Shown piece by piece: positions 24,006 to 35,366 of a stretch of DNA of 64,000 nt. The notes beneath the pieces were generated by a model, which was not told where the DNA came from, searched no databases, and was given only the letters and a program-made list of their open reading frames with translations. Origin of the DNA: Blastococcus atacamensis (GTDB lineage: Bacteria > Actinomycetota > Actinomycetes > Mycobacteriales > Geodermatophilaceae); NCBI RefSeq assembly GCF_002938425.1, contig NZ_POQU01000001.1:58208-122207 (forward strand), given 5' to 3'. Both the position numbers and the translations under genes were made by a program. Each line of letters starts with the position of its first letter. The first letter of the stretch is position 1.

Positions 24006-24037
24006 GAGGCCCTGGTCAGGGATCTGACCAGGGCCTC
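24006..24037 (-). terminator. Hairpin downstream of tRNA-His
   Basis: A 13-bp perfect stem (24006-24018 with 24025-24037) and a six-base GGGATC loop starts 8 bp beyond the 3' end of the tRNA. It is placed to end the tRNA transcript and could also serve rightward transcription. Confidence 0.8.
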
Positions 24038-24044
24038 CGAGCGG

Positions 24045-24117
24045 GGTGAGTGACGGGGCTCGAACCCGCGACACCCAGGATCACAACCTGGTGCTCTACC
24101 AACTGAGCTACACCCAC
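24045..24117 (-). tRNA. tRNA-His (GTG)
   Basis: On the minus strand the cloverleaf starts GTGGGTGTAGCTCAG and the anticodon stem-loop is CCAGG-TTGTGAT-CCTGG with anticodon GTG. The T arm is CGGGTTCGAGCCCCG, preceded by the usual variable loop. The acceptor stem pairs 24111-24117 with 24046-24052 (one G-T). The discriminator is C and the base before the 5' end is G (24118), the G-1:C73 pair specific to tRNA-His. CCA is not encoded. Confidence 0.95.
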
Positions 24118-24205
24118 CGTGCGTCCGCACCGGCCGCAGGCGCCCGGGAGGAACGGGACAACGATACCGGAGGGCTCGGGGCGGCCCGCCGGGGGAGTGC
24201 CGGGG

Positions 24206-24853
24206 TCAGGCGGTGGCGGCGTCGCCCGCGGCGAGCAGATCGCCGAAGGTGGCCGTGACCTGCTCCGCGGCGCTCTTCGCCTGGTCGCTGTTCGGGCCGG
24301 GCGCGGGCACGAAGAGAGTCTTCCGGTAGTAGGCCAGCTCGCGCACCGACTCGATGATGTCGGCCAGCGCGCGGTGGGCCAGGCCCTTGGCCGGCTGGGA
24401 GAAGTACACGCGGGGGAACCAGCGGCGGGCCAGCTCCTTGACCGAAGAGACGTCGACCATCCGGTAGTGCAGGTGGTCGTCGAGCTCGGGCATGTCGCGG
24501 GCGAGGAAGCCGCGGTCGGTGCCGATCGAGTTGCCGCACAGCGGGGCGGTCCGCCGCTCCGGCACGTAGCGCTTCACGTAGGCGAGGATCTGCTGCTCGG
24601 CCTCGGCGACGGTGAGCGTGGCCGCGCGGACCTCGTCGGTCAGTCCCGACTTGGCGTGCATGTCCCGGACGAACTCGGTCATCCCGTCGAGATCGGCGTC
24701 GTCGGCGGAGATGATGAGGTCCAGACCGGGGTCCAGGACGGTGAGCTCCGAGTCGGTGATCAGCACCGCGACCTCGATCAGCTTGTCCTTGGTGAGGTCC
24801 AGGCCGGTCATCTCGCAGTCGATCCAGACCAGGTGTCCCGCGCTCTCCGCCAC
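24206..24853 (-). CDS. orn: Oligoribonuclease
   Basis: 215 residues from ATG 24853. DEDDh exonuclease motifs are intact: [11 protein letters not shown] (Asp12, Glu14), [17 protein letters not shown], and the late [18 protein letters not shown] with the catalytic His and Asp. Orn degrades two- to five-nucleotide RNA and pGpG to mononucleotides in the cytosol and is usually essential. The length is about 15-30 residues longer than E. coli Orn owing to a C-terminal Ala-rich tail, common in actinobacteria. A gene next to tRNA-His in this order is common in actinomycetes. Confidence 0.97.
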   Translation of the reverse strand: MAESAGHLVWIDCEMTGLDLTKDKLIEVAVLITDSELTVLDPGLDLIISADDADLDGMTEFVRDMHAKSGLTDEVRAATLTVAEAEQQILAYVKRYVPERRTAPLCGNSIGTDRGFLARDMPELDDHLHYRMVDVSSVKELARRWFPRVYFSQPAKGLAHRALADIIESVRELAYYRKTLFVPAPGPNSDQAKSAAEQVTATFGDLLAAGDAATA

Positions 24854-25005
24854 GTCGGCTGACAGTACGCACCGCCGGTTCCCTGCGCCCCGCTCACCCC
24901 ACGCGTGCAGGCCTTAGCGCACCGGTGGGAACGGCGCGAGCCGAAACGCTCGGCGCCTGCCGTGATCGCCGCTAGGGTCGCCGGAACGCCCTCCGTCAGG
25001 AAGCA

Positions 25006-26187
25006 ATGCCTGTGTCCACTGCACCCGCACCCACCGCTCCCTCGGCTCTCGGAACGCTCCGGGCCGGCCTGGTCCACCCGGTGGCGCTCCTCCGGTGGCT
25101 CTGGGCGGCCTACATGACGCCCGGTCGTCCCGGCCGCCCCACCGACCAGACCGAGCTGCGCTGGATCTACACCGCCTGGCTCGGGGCGTTCCTGCTCAAG
25201 ATGCTGGGCTCGTCGTGGGACGTCTCCTGGCACTTCATGTGGCTGCGCGACGACCTGGCGCCCCCGCACCTGCTCAACACCGTCGGCACCGCGGCCGTCG
25301 TCGTCCTCGTGCTGTTCCACAGCTACAGCGGCTACGGCGTCGACCGCCGGGCGCTGCGGCTCATGCAGGCCGGCATCGGCACGTTCCTGATCGCCATCCC
25401 GGTCGACATCCTCAACCACCGCATCAACGGCCTGGACATCACCAGCTGGAGCCCGAGCCACGCGCTGCTCTACATCGGGACGGCGATCATGCTGGCCGGC
25501 GCCCTGCGCGGGTGGTGGCTGTACGCGGCGCCGGGTCGCATCCGGGAACTGGTCCCGCTGGGCCTGTGGCTGTTCTTCGTGGAGAACGTCGTCTTCCCCA
25601 ACCAGCACCAGGAGTACGGCGTCCTGTCCCTGGAGGCGTACAACGCCGGGCGGACGACGGCCGAGCCCTCGCTGCTGGACTTCGCCGCCTCCCAGGGGCA
25701 GACCCCGACCATGTTCATGCTGCCGGTGCCCTCCTGGGTGCACCCGGCCTGGCTGATCTGCGCCGGGCTGCTCTCGCTGGTCGTGGCGCGCAAGATGGTC
25801 GGCCTGCGCTGGACGGCGACGGTGGTCGCCGTGGTCTACCTCGGCTACCGCGGCGTCATGTGGCTGGGCCTGGTGGCGATGGGCTTTCCGCCCTCGGTGC
25901 TGCCGGTCGTGCTGATCCTCGGTGCCGTGCTCATCGACCTCGCGGTGACCGCCCGCGTGCCGGGCTGGCTCGCCGGGGCCGCGGTTACGGCCGCCGTCTA
26001 CGGCATGGCGTTCCCGTTGGAGTCCCTCGGGCTCCTGCCGCCGTGGAACTGGTGGTCGGCGCTGCCGGTCGCGGTCGGTTTCGCCGTCCTCTGGGCCCTG
26101 GTCGACCTCGTCGGCCGCAGTGCCTGGCTGGCCCGCTGGCGTGCCGCGGACGAGCCGGCCGCCGTTGCGGAGACCGCCGCGGTCTGA
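25006..26187 (+). CDS. Polytopic membrane protein of unknown function
   Basis: 393 residues from ATG 25006 (AGGAA four bases upstream). About ten TMs are visible. Conserved-looking polar residues cluster in LKMLGSSWDVSWHFMWLRDDLAPPHLLN, LFHSYSGYGVDRRALRL, DILNHRINGLDITSWSPSHALLYIG and FFVENVVFPNQHQEYG. The many His, Trp and Asp next to membrane segments hint at a metal or heme site, but I recognise no family. A TAGGGT hexamer at 24974 may be the -10 element. It is likely monocistronic, given the hairpin after its stop. Confidence 0.7.
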   Translation: MPVSTAPAPTAPSALGTLRAGLVHPVALLRWLWAAYMTPGRPGRPTDQTELRWIYTAWLGAFLLKMLGSSWDVSWHFMWLRDDLAPPHLLNTVGTAAVVVLVLFHSYSGYGVDRRALRLMQAGIGTFLIAIPVDILNHRINGLDITSWSPSHALLYIGTAIMLAGALRGWWLYAAPGRIRELVPLGLWLFFVENVVFPNQHQEYGVLSLEAYNAGRTTAEPSLLDFAASQGQTPTMFMLPVPSWVHPAWLICAGLLSLVVARKMVGLRWTATVVAVVYLGYRGVMWLGLVAMGFPPSVLPVVLILGAVLIDLAVTARVPGWLAGAAVTAAVYGMAFPLESLGLLPPWNWWSALPVAVGFAVLWALVDLVGRSAWLARWRAADEPAAVAETAAV

Positions 26188-26200
26188 TCCGCCACACCCG

Positions 26201-26227
26201 GCGCGGAGCGCCGGAGCGGCTCCGCGC
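26201..26227 (+). terminator. Hairpin after the 25006 gene
   Basis: Nine-base perfect arms GCGCGGAGC and GCTCCGCGC with a nine-base loop start 14 bp after the stop codon. Confidence 0.6.
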
Positions 26228-26341
26228 ATGACGTAGCGTCGACGGTGGCTGCGTTCCGGGGGGCCCGCCGAGCCGGGCGCGCTCCGCTGCGTCCGGACGG
26301 GCGCCGGCCCTGCCCGCACCATCGAGCGCCCGGAGGACGAC

Positions 26342-28123
26342 GTGCTGGTCCTGACCCCGGAGCCGTTGCAGACGGCGGCGGAGCGCGCCTTCTTCGGCGA
26401 GCTCTCCCGGTGGGACACCGGGGCCTCGATCCGCGCCGCCGTGGTCGCGTCGGTGCCGCTGGTCGACGGTCCGCTGGGACGCCGGCAGTCCGACGCGGTG
26501 CTGCTGGTGCCCGAGGGCATCGCGGTCATCCGGGTCGTGGAGGTGTCGCGGCAGTCCGGCGTCGTCACCGCCTCGCCGGAGGGGCCGTGGAGCATCGCGC
26601 CCGAGAGCGGGCCCAGCCAGGTGCTTCAGCTCGGCGGCGGTGGGTCCAGTCCGCTCGACGGCCTGATGCGGGCCGGCATGGACACCGCGGTGAAGCTGCG
26701 CCGCGCAGGCCTGGAGCCGGGCCGGATCGCCCGCCTCACCGTGCTCGTCGGGGAGGTCACCGGCCTGGTGCCCGCCGACGGCGACCTGGGGGAGGGCGAC
26801 CACGTCGCCACCCTCGAGCCGCGTTCCCTGCTGCTCGCCTTCGCCCGCGCCAGCCGGCACGCCGGCGTCGACAACCCCCGGCTGTGGACGACGGCCGACG
26901 TGCGGGCGGCGTTGCTGGCGCTGGAGCTGCCCGGGCGCGGGCCCACGGTCGAGGAGCTCAACGGGGAGTCCTTCCCCTACTCGCCCTACGTGCTGCGCCG
27001 GCCGCAGCTGCTCACCCCCGCCGCGATGGCGGCCTCACCGCTCGTCGCCGATCCCGCGTCGTCGCCGCCGGCCCAGGCCGAAGCTCCCGGTGCCGCCGTT
27101 CCCGGTGCCGCCGTTCCCGGTGCCGCCGTTCCCGGTGCCGCCGTCGCCGGTGCGCCGGATCCGCTGACCGCCACCGGCGTCGCCCGCGCGGTCGCCGCGT
27201 CGGTCGCGTCGGCGCACGCCGCCGCGGTGTCGGCCGCGGCGCCCCCGCGTCCGGTTCCGAACCTGACCGGGCAGCGCGACACCGTCGCGGTCGACGGCCC
27301 GGCCGCGCCGCCCACGGCGGACGCCGGGATCGGCGGGCTCTTCCCGGCGGCGACGTCTCACCCCACGGAGCCGGCCGGGCCGCCGCGCACCGCCGTGCAG
27401 CCCGTCGTGCCGCGCGCGCAGGAGCCGCCGCCGCGCCCGCCGCTGTCGCCGGCCTGGGGTGCTCCCATGGCGGACGGCCCGGTCGACGACGGCGACCGCG
27501 ACAGCGGGCGCCGTCGCTGGGGGCTGGTGATCGCCGCTGCCGTGGCAGTGCTGGTCGTCGTCTGCGGGGTGGCCGTGTGGCTGCTGGCGAGCGGGGACCC
27601 CGACGACGGCTCCGGCCGCGACGGGACCGCCGCGGCGCCGACCACCGAGGCGGGACCGGCACCGGGCGACGTCCTGGCCGCCGGGAGCACCCGGTTCACC
27701 GTCGAGGGCGTGCAGGTGGACGAGACCTGCGACGGGCACGCCTACGGGGACGTCGCCGCCTTCTTGGAGGCGAACGCGTGCGTGGGCCTCTCCCGGGCGC
27801 TGTACTCGGCCAGCGTCGAGGGGGCCCCGGTGGTCGTCTCGGTGTCCCGCGTGACGATGGCGGACCCGGCGACCGCCCGGGAGCTGCGCGCGCTGGCCGA
27901 CTCCAACGGCAGCGGCAACGTCAGCGACCTGCTCCGCGAGGGCGTCACCTTCGACGGCGCCCCGGCGAAGCTCGCCGACGCCGAGTACGCCAGCGCCGTC
28001 TCCGGTGCCACGGTCACGATCGTCGAGAGCTCGTGGTCGGACCCGGCCAGGGCGGGCAGCGCGGGCGCGGTCGACGCCGTCGCGACGGCCGCCTTCGCAC
28101 TGCCGGTGCCGCCCTCGAGGTGA
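26342..28123 (+). CDS. Large single-TM protein of unknown function
   Basis: 593 residues from GTG 26342. The N-terminal 220 residues form a globular domain (LTPEPLQTAAERAFFGEL, VLLVPEGIAVIRVVEV) whose start faintly recalls NERD-type nuclease-related domains, though no catalytic pattern is clear. Residues 230-390 are Pro/Ala-rich and contain four perfect PGAAV repeats. One TM lies near 398-420 (LVIAAAVAVLVVVCGVAVWLL), followed by an external domain of about 170 residues with Cys in DETCDGHAYG and NACVGLSR that may form a disulfide. Architecture suggests a cytosolic sensor or scaffold tied to an extracellular domain. No family recognised. Confidence 0.65.
   Translation: MLVLTPEPLQTAAERAFFGELSRWDTGASIRAAVVASVPLVDGPLGRRQSDAVLLVPEGIAVIRVVEVSRQSGVVTASPEGPWSIAPESGPSQVLQLGGGGSSPLDGLMRAGMDTAVKLRRAGLEPGRIARLTVLVGEVTGLVPADGDLGEGDHVATLEPRSLLLAFARASRHAGVDNPRLWTTADVRAALLALELPGRGPTVEELNGESFPYSPYVLRRPQLLTPAAMAASPLVADPASSPPAQAEAPGAAVPGAAVPGAAVPGAAVAGAPDPLTATGVARAVAASVASAHAAAVSAAAPPRPVPNLTGQRDTVAVDGPAAPPTADAGIGGLFPAATSHPTEPAGPPRTAVQPVVPRAQEPPPRPPLSPAWGAPMADGPVDDGDRDSGRRRWGLVIAAAVAVLVVVCGVAVWLLASGDPDDGSGRDGTAAAPTTEAGPAPGDVLAAGSTRFTVEGVQVDETCDGHAYGDVAAFLEANACVGLSRALYSASVEGAPVVVSVSRVTMADPATARELRALADSNGSGNVSDLLREGVTFDGAPAKLADAEYASAVSGATVTIVESSWSDPARAGSAGAVDAVATAAFALPVPPSR
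27086..27145 (+). repeat. 15-bp tandem repeats encoding PGAAV
   Basis: Four tandem copies of CCCGGTGCCGCCGTT (last base changed in copy four) inside the Pro/Ala-rich linker of the large single-TM protein. Slippage-prone and likely length-variable. Confidence 0.85.
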
Positions 28124-28135
28124 CGGCGGACTGAG

Positions 28136-28753
28136 CTAGGAGGTCGCCGCCGCCCAGGCCATCCGGTCCAGGAGGTCGGCCATCGCGGCCCGGTCCAGCC
28201 GGCCGGCGCTGTGCGGCGTGGAGTTGATCAGCCCGAAGACCGCGTGGGCGCGGGCCCGGCACGCGGCGGCCTCGGCACCGGGGTGCAGGCGGGCGAGCAC
28301 GGCCACCCACACCTCCACGTAGCGGCGCTGGAGCCGCCGGACCTGGCCTGCCTCGGTCTCCGGCAGCGACGTGAGGTCGCGGTCGTGCACGACGATCAGC
28401 GCCGGGTTGTCGAGCGCGAAGTCAACCTGGAACCCGATGAGCGCCCGGAGCTGGGCCTCGGGGTCGACGCCGGCGGCCGCGACCCGCTCCCGACCGCCCT
28501 CGGCGAGCCGTTCGCTGATGCGCACGAGCATCTCGGCCAGCATCGCGTCCTTGCTGGCGAAGTGCCGGTAGATCGCGGGGCCGGTCACGCCCACCGCGGC
28601 GCCGACGTCGTCGACCCCGACGGCACGGGAGCCGCGCTCGGCGAACAGCTGAGCCGCGGCCTGCAGGATCTGCTCGCGGCGCGACGGGCGGTCGGCGTCG
28701 GCCAGCAGTGCGCTGTCCGGGCCGGTCTCCGGGCCCGTGCCGACGGAGGTCAT
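28136..28753 (-). CDS. TetR-family repressor of the acyl-CoA carboxylase operon
   Basis: 205 residues from ATG 28753. N-terminal HTH: REQILQAAAQLFAERGSRAVGVDDVGAAVGVTGPAIYRHFASKDAMLAEML (about 25-75). The C-terminal ligand domain is the size typical of fatty-acid/branched-chain regulators. It diverges from the carboxylase operon and the 90-bp gap holds two copies of a GTGAAC-N4-GTTAAC palindrome. It likely represses the operon until an acyl-CoA intermediate binds. Confidence 0.9.
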   Translation of the reverse strand: MTSVGTGPETGPDSALLADADRPSRREQILQAAAQLFAERGSRAVGVDDVGAAVGVTGPAIYRHFASKDAMLAEMLVRISERLAEGGRERVAAAGVDPEAQLRALIGFQVDFALDNPALIVVHDRDLTSLPETEAGQVRRLQRRYVEVWVAVLARLHPGAEAAACRARAHAVFGLINSTPHSAGRLDRAAMADLLDRMAWAAATS

Positions 28754-28774
28754 GGCGGGGATGCTAGCCCCGCA

Positions 28775-28790
28775 GTGAACTTGCGTTAAC
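28775..28790. promoter_or_regulatory. TetR operator-like site 1
   Basis: GTGAAC-TTGC-GTTAAC, an imperfect 16-bp palindrome. It is 44 bp (about four helical turns) from a second copy with the same arms, in the tetR/carboxylase divergent gap. Confidence 0.7.
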
Positions 28791-28818
28791 ACCCCGGTGC
28801 CGGGGGTGGACCAGCGGT

Positions 28819-28834
28819 GTGAACGACGGTTAAC
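28819..28834. promoter_or_regulatory. TetR operator-like site 2
   Basis: GTGAAC-GACG-GTTAAC, identical arms to site 1 and ending nine bases before the GTG of the carboxyltransferase gene, so binding would block transcription or initiation there. Confidence 0.7.
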
Positions 28835-28843
28835 CTCTGCGGC

Positions 28844-30454
<1,611 letters not shown>

Positions 30455-30485
30455 GCCGGGAAGTCCGGAAAGGGCGGTGGTGTAG

Positions 30486-32497
30486 GTGTTCGACACCGTC
30501 CTCGTCGCCAACCGGGGCGAGATCGCCGTCCGGGTGATCCGCACGCTCCGCGAGATGGGCATCCGCTCGGTCGCCGTCCACAGCGACGCCGACGTCGGCG
30601 CGCTGCACACCCGGCTGGCCGACGTCGCCGTGCGCATCGGACCGGCGCCTGCGGCGCAGAGCTACCTGTCGATCGAGCGGGTGCTGCAGGCCGCTGCCGC
30701 CACCGGCGCCCAGGCGATCCATCCCGGTTACGGCTTCCTCTCGGAGAACGTTGACTTCGCCCGCGCGTGCGAGGCGGCGGGGATCGTCTTCATCGGCCCG
30801 CCGGTGGCCGCCATCGAGGCGATGGCCGACAAGATCCGCGCCAAGCAGACCGTGATGGCCGCGGGCGTGCCCGTGGTCCCGGGCCGCACCGAGCCGGGGA
30901 TGGACGATGCCGCGGTCGCCGAGGCCGCCGTCGCCGTCGGCTTCCCGGTGCTGCTCAAGCCCAGCGCCGGCGGAGGCGGCAAGGGGATGCGCGTCGTGCG
31001 GTCGGCCGACGAGCTGCCGGACGCGATCGCCGGGGCGCGGCGGGAGGCGAGCAGCTCCTTCGGCGACGACACCCTGCTGGTCGAGCGGTACGTGGGCAAC
31101 TCCCGGCACATCGAGGTGCAGGTGCTGGGCGATGCCCACGGGAACGTCATCCACCTGGGCGAGCGCGAGTGCAGCCTGCAGCGCCGGCACCAGAAGGTGA
31201 TCGAGGAGGCGCCGTCGCCCCTGCTGGACACCGCGATGCGGGCGTCGATGGGCCGCGCCGCGGTGGAGGCCGCCAGGGCGGTCGGCTACACCGGTGCCGG
31301 GACCGTCGAGTTCATCGTCGACGCCGACCCGGGTGGGCGGGGAGAAGGCATGGACTTCTTCTTCCTGGAGATGAACACCCGCCTGCAGGTCGAGCACCCG
31401 GTGACCGAGTGCATCACCGGCCTGGATCTGGTGGAGCAGCAGATCCGGGTCGCGGCGGGGGAGCGGCTGCCGGTCGACCAGAGCGACGTCTCGCTCGACG
31501 GGCACGCCATCGAGGCGCGGCTCTACGCCGAGGACCCGGCACGCGGCTTCCTGCCGCAGGCCGGCACCGTGCTCGGGCTGGTCGAGCCGTCGGGGCCGGG
31601 GGTGCGCGTGGACAGCTCGCTCGCGGTCGGTTCGGTGGTCGGCACCGACTACGACCCGATGCTGGCAAAGATCATCGCCTGGGGGCCGGATCGGGAGACC
31701 GCCCGCGCGCGGCTCGTCGGAGCGCTGGGCCGGACCGTCGTCCTCGGGGTGACGACGAACGCCGCGTTCCTGCGGGCGCTGCTCACCGACGACGACGTCG
31801 TCGCCGGAAGGCTGGACACCGGGCTCATCGAGCGGCGCGGCGAGGCGTTGACGACCGCCGAGCCCGTGCCGTTCACCGTGTTCGCGGCGGCCGCCCTGGC
31901 CCTGCTCGTGGAGACCGAGCCGGCCGGTCCGGTCGTCGACCCCTGGGACGTCCCCGACGGCTGGCGGCTGGGCGAGCCCGCGTGGACGGTCCGCAGGCTG
32001 CAGGCAGCGGGCGGTGAGCCCGTCGAGGTGCGGCTGCGCGGCCGGGCGTCGGCCGCCGAGGTGCAGGTGGCGGGCGGCGTGGTTCCGGCCCGGGCCGTGC
32101 GGGTGGGCGATGAGCTCGTCGTCACCGTCGGCGACGTGACCACCTCCTACGCCGTCGTCCACTCCGGCGGAACGGTGTGGCTGGCCGCCGACGGGCACGT
32201 GACCGCGCTGCGCGAGCAGGAGCGGCTGTCGTCGTCGGCCGGTGCGGTCGCCGGTGACGGCGTCGTCACCTCGCCCATGCCGGGAACGGTGACGGTGGTG
32301 CGGGCCGCGGTCGGCGACGAGGTGGAGGCGGGGACCCCGCTGCTCGTGGTGGAGGCGATGAAGATGGAGCACGTGCTGACCGCCCCGATCGCCGGGACGG
32401 TGGCCGAGCTCGGAGTGACGGCGGGCCAGACGGTCGCGCTGGACGAGCGGCTGGCGCTGGTGACCCCGGCGACCGCTGCCGAGCAGCAGGAGAACTG

Positions 32498-32498
<1 letters not shown>
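30486..32498 (+). CDS. Acyl-CoA carboxylase biotin subunit (alpha)
   Basis: 670 residues from GTG 30486. Biotin carboxylase domain (1-450): FDTVLVANRGEIAVRVIRTLREMG, HPGYGFLSENVDFARACEAAG, the ATP-grasp loop KPSAGGGGKGMRVV, and EMNTRLQVEHPVTE. A linker domain follows, and the C-terminal BCCP domain has the biotin site VVEAMKMEH with the Lys near residue 624. Pairs with the upstream beta subunit. The stop overlaps the next gene by one base (TGATG). Confidence 0.95.
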
Positions 32499-33652
<1,154 letters not shown>

Positions 33653-33668
33653 GCCTCGCCCGCACAGC

Positions 33669-33717
33669 TGTGCGCTGGTCGTGGTGATGGGGCCCGGATG
33701 ACCACGGTGAGCGCACA
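33669..33717. terminator. Imperfect palindrome after the acyl-CoA dehydrogenase gene
   Basis: Outer arms TGTGCGCT (33669-33676) and AGCGCACA (33710-33717), with inner pairing CGTGGT/ACCACG and GGGC/GCCC around the centre. Begins 17 bp after the stop codon. Acts plausibly as the operon terminator; a 12-bp palindrome GCACAGCTGTGC overlaps its left edge. Confidence 0.55.
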
Positions 33718-33736
33718 CCCACGGGGAAGCTGAGCC

Positions 33737-33759
33737 AAGTTGCGTAGATCGCGCAACTT
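33737..33759. promoter_or_regulatory. Operator-like inverted repeat before the sugar-acid operon
   Basis: AAGTTGCG-N7-CGCAACTT, perfect eight-base arms, about 90 bp before the permease start. It stands out as AT-richer than its surroundings. The DeoR-family protein encoded at the end of the operon is the natural candidate to bind it. Confidence 0.65.
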
Positions 33760-33850
33760 TCCCAACGGAACCGCTTGCTCTGCGCAGTGGCGTGGGCCAC
33801 CATCTTCGTGGATTCCTCCACTGGCGGAGGAGCGTCAGAGAGGGCCCGCC

Positions 33851-35347
33851 TTGGACGTGCAACTGCTCCTCGCCCTTGCGCTGGGGATCGCGACCATCGT
33901 CGTGATCGTCCTGCGCACCCGTCTGGACGCCTTCGTGGCGCTCCTGATCGCCGCCCTGGTGACCGGATTCGTCGCCGGGGCGCCGGCCGGCGAGATCATC
34001 TCCTCGATCACCACGGGCTTCGGCAACACGCTGGCCTCGATCGGCATCGTGATCGGACTGGGGGTCGCCATCGGCAAGATCCTCGAGGTCTCCGGAGCTG
34101 CCGACGCGCTGGCCCAGAAGTTCGTCAAGCTGCTCGGCAAGGGCCGCGAGCACTGGGCCATGGCCGGCACCGGGGCGGTCGTCTCCATCCCGGTCTTCTG
34201 CGACTCCGGCTACGTCATCATGAACCCGCTCGCCCGCTCGATCGCCCGCCGGCTCAAGGGGCGGTACGTCACCCTGGCGCTCGCCCTGGGCTGCGGCATG
34301 ACCCTGACCCACCACCTCGTGCCGCCGACGCCCGGCCCGCTGGGTGTGGCCGGGATCCTGGGCACCGACCTCGGCGCCCTCATCCTCGCCGGGCTCGTGT
34401 TCGCGCTCCTGCTCCTGCCCGTGGTCATCGCCTACGCCGCCTGGATCGGGCCGAAGCTGGAGAGCGAGCTCAGCCCGAACGTGCGGGAGGCGGTCTACGG
34501 CGGGGTGCCGATCGGCACGGGTGCCGTCGCCTCCGGTGGCGGCGGTGGTGGCGCCGTCGGGTCGGGGCCGGACGAGATCACCGGCGAGCCGCTGCGGGAG
34601 GACGACGCCCCGTCCGCTCTGGGGGAGGCGCCCGCGGGCGCCGCGCCCCACAAGGTCGGCTTCGGTCTGGCCTCCGTGCCGCTGCTGGTCCCCCTCGTCC
34701 TGATCGTCCTGAACACCGTCGCGACGGCGATCGACCGGAACGCGCAGGGCGTGCTCGCGCCGACCGACGAGTACACGCCGTCGGGTTTCGCCGCCGTCAT
34801 GGCGTTCATCGGCAACCCCGTCGTCGCGCTGATCATCGGCATCGTCCTGGCCGTGTACCTGCTGCTCCCGCGCTGGACACCGCGAAAGCGCGTGCACGGC
34901 TGGCTCGCCGACGCGGCCGCCTCCGCCGGTCTGATCATCCTGATCACCGGCGCCGGTGGCGCCCTCGGTCAGGTGTTGCGCGACACCGGCGTGGGTGACG
35001 AGCTGGCCGAGGCGGTGTCGAGCTTGTCGCTGCCCAGCGTGCTCGTGCCGTTCCTGGTCGCCTCCCTGGTCCGCCTCGCCCAGGGCTCCGGAACCGTCGC
35101 GATGATCACCGCGGCCTCGGTGACGGCGCCGCTGGTCGTGGCGCTCGGGCTCTCACCGCTGCTGGCCGCCCTGGCCTGCTGCGCCGGCTCCATGGTGTTC
35201 AGCTACTTCAACGACTCCTACTTCTGGGTCGTCACCCGGTTCACCGGGCTGGAGGGCACCGCGGCGCTGCGCGGCTGGTCGGGCATCACCACTGCGGTGT
35301 GGCTGGCGTCGCTGCCGCTGCTGCTCATCGCCAGCCTGTTCCTCTGA
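33851..35347 (+). CDS. GntP-family sugar-acid permease
   Basis: 498 residues from TTG 33851 (GTG 33857 is an alternative); the frame upstream is not membrane-like. Fourteen or so TMs. GntP hallmarks: GFGNTLASIGIVIGLGVAIGKILEVSGAADALA, VSIPVFCDSGYVIMNPLARSIAR, GCGMTLTHHLVPPTPGPLGVAGILG, and LVRLAQGSGTVAMITAAS. A Gly-rich cytoplasmic loop near 225-260 is unusual. Imports gluconate-like C4-C6 sugar acids by proton symport; the neighbours point to a four-carbon acid. Confidence 0.93.
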   Translation: MDVQLLLALALGIATIVVIVLRTRLDAFVALLIAALVTGFVAGAPAGEIISSITTGFGNTLASIGIVIGLGVAIGKILEVSGAADALAQKFVKLLGKGREHWAMAGTGAVVSIPVFCDSGYVIMNPLARSIARRLKGRYVTLALALGCGMTLTHHLVPPTPGPLGVAGILGTDLGALILAGLVFALLLLPVVIAYAAWIGPKLESELSPNVREAVYGGVPIGTGAVASGGGGGGAVGSGPDEITGEPLREDDAPSALGEAPAGAAPHKVGFGLASVPLLVPLVLIVLNTVATAIDRNAQGVLAPTDEYTPSGFAAVMAFIGNPVVALIIGIVLAVYLLLPRWTPRKRVHGWLADAAASAGLIILITGAGGALGQVLRDTGVGDELAEAVSSLSLPSVLVPFLVASLVRLAQGSGTVAMITAASVTAPLVVALGLSPLLAALACCAGSMVFSYFNDSYFWVVTRFTGLEGTAALRGWSGITTAVWLASLPLLLIASLFL

Positions 35348-35366
35348 CCGGCGGAACGCCTTCCTG

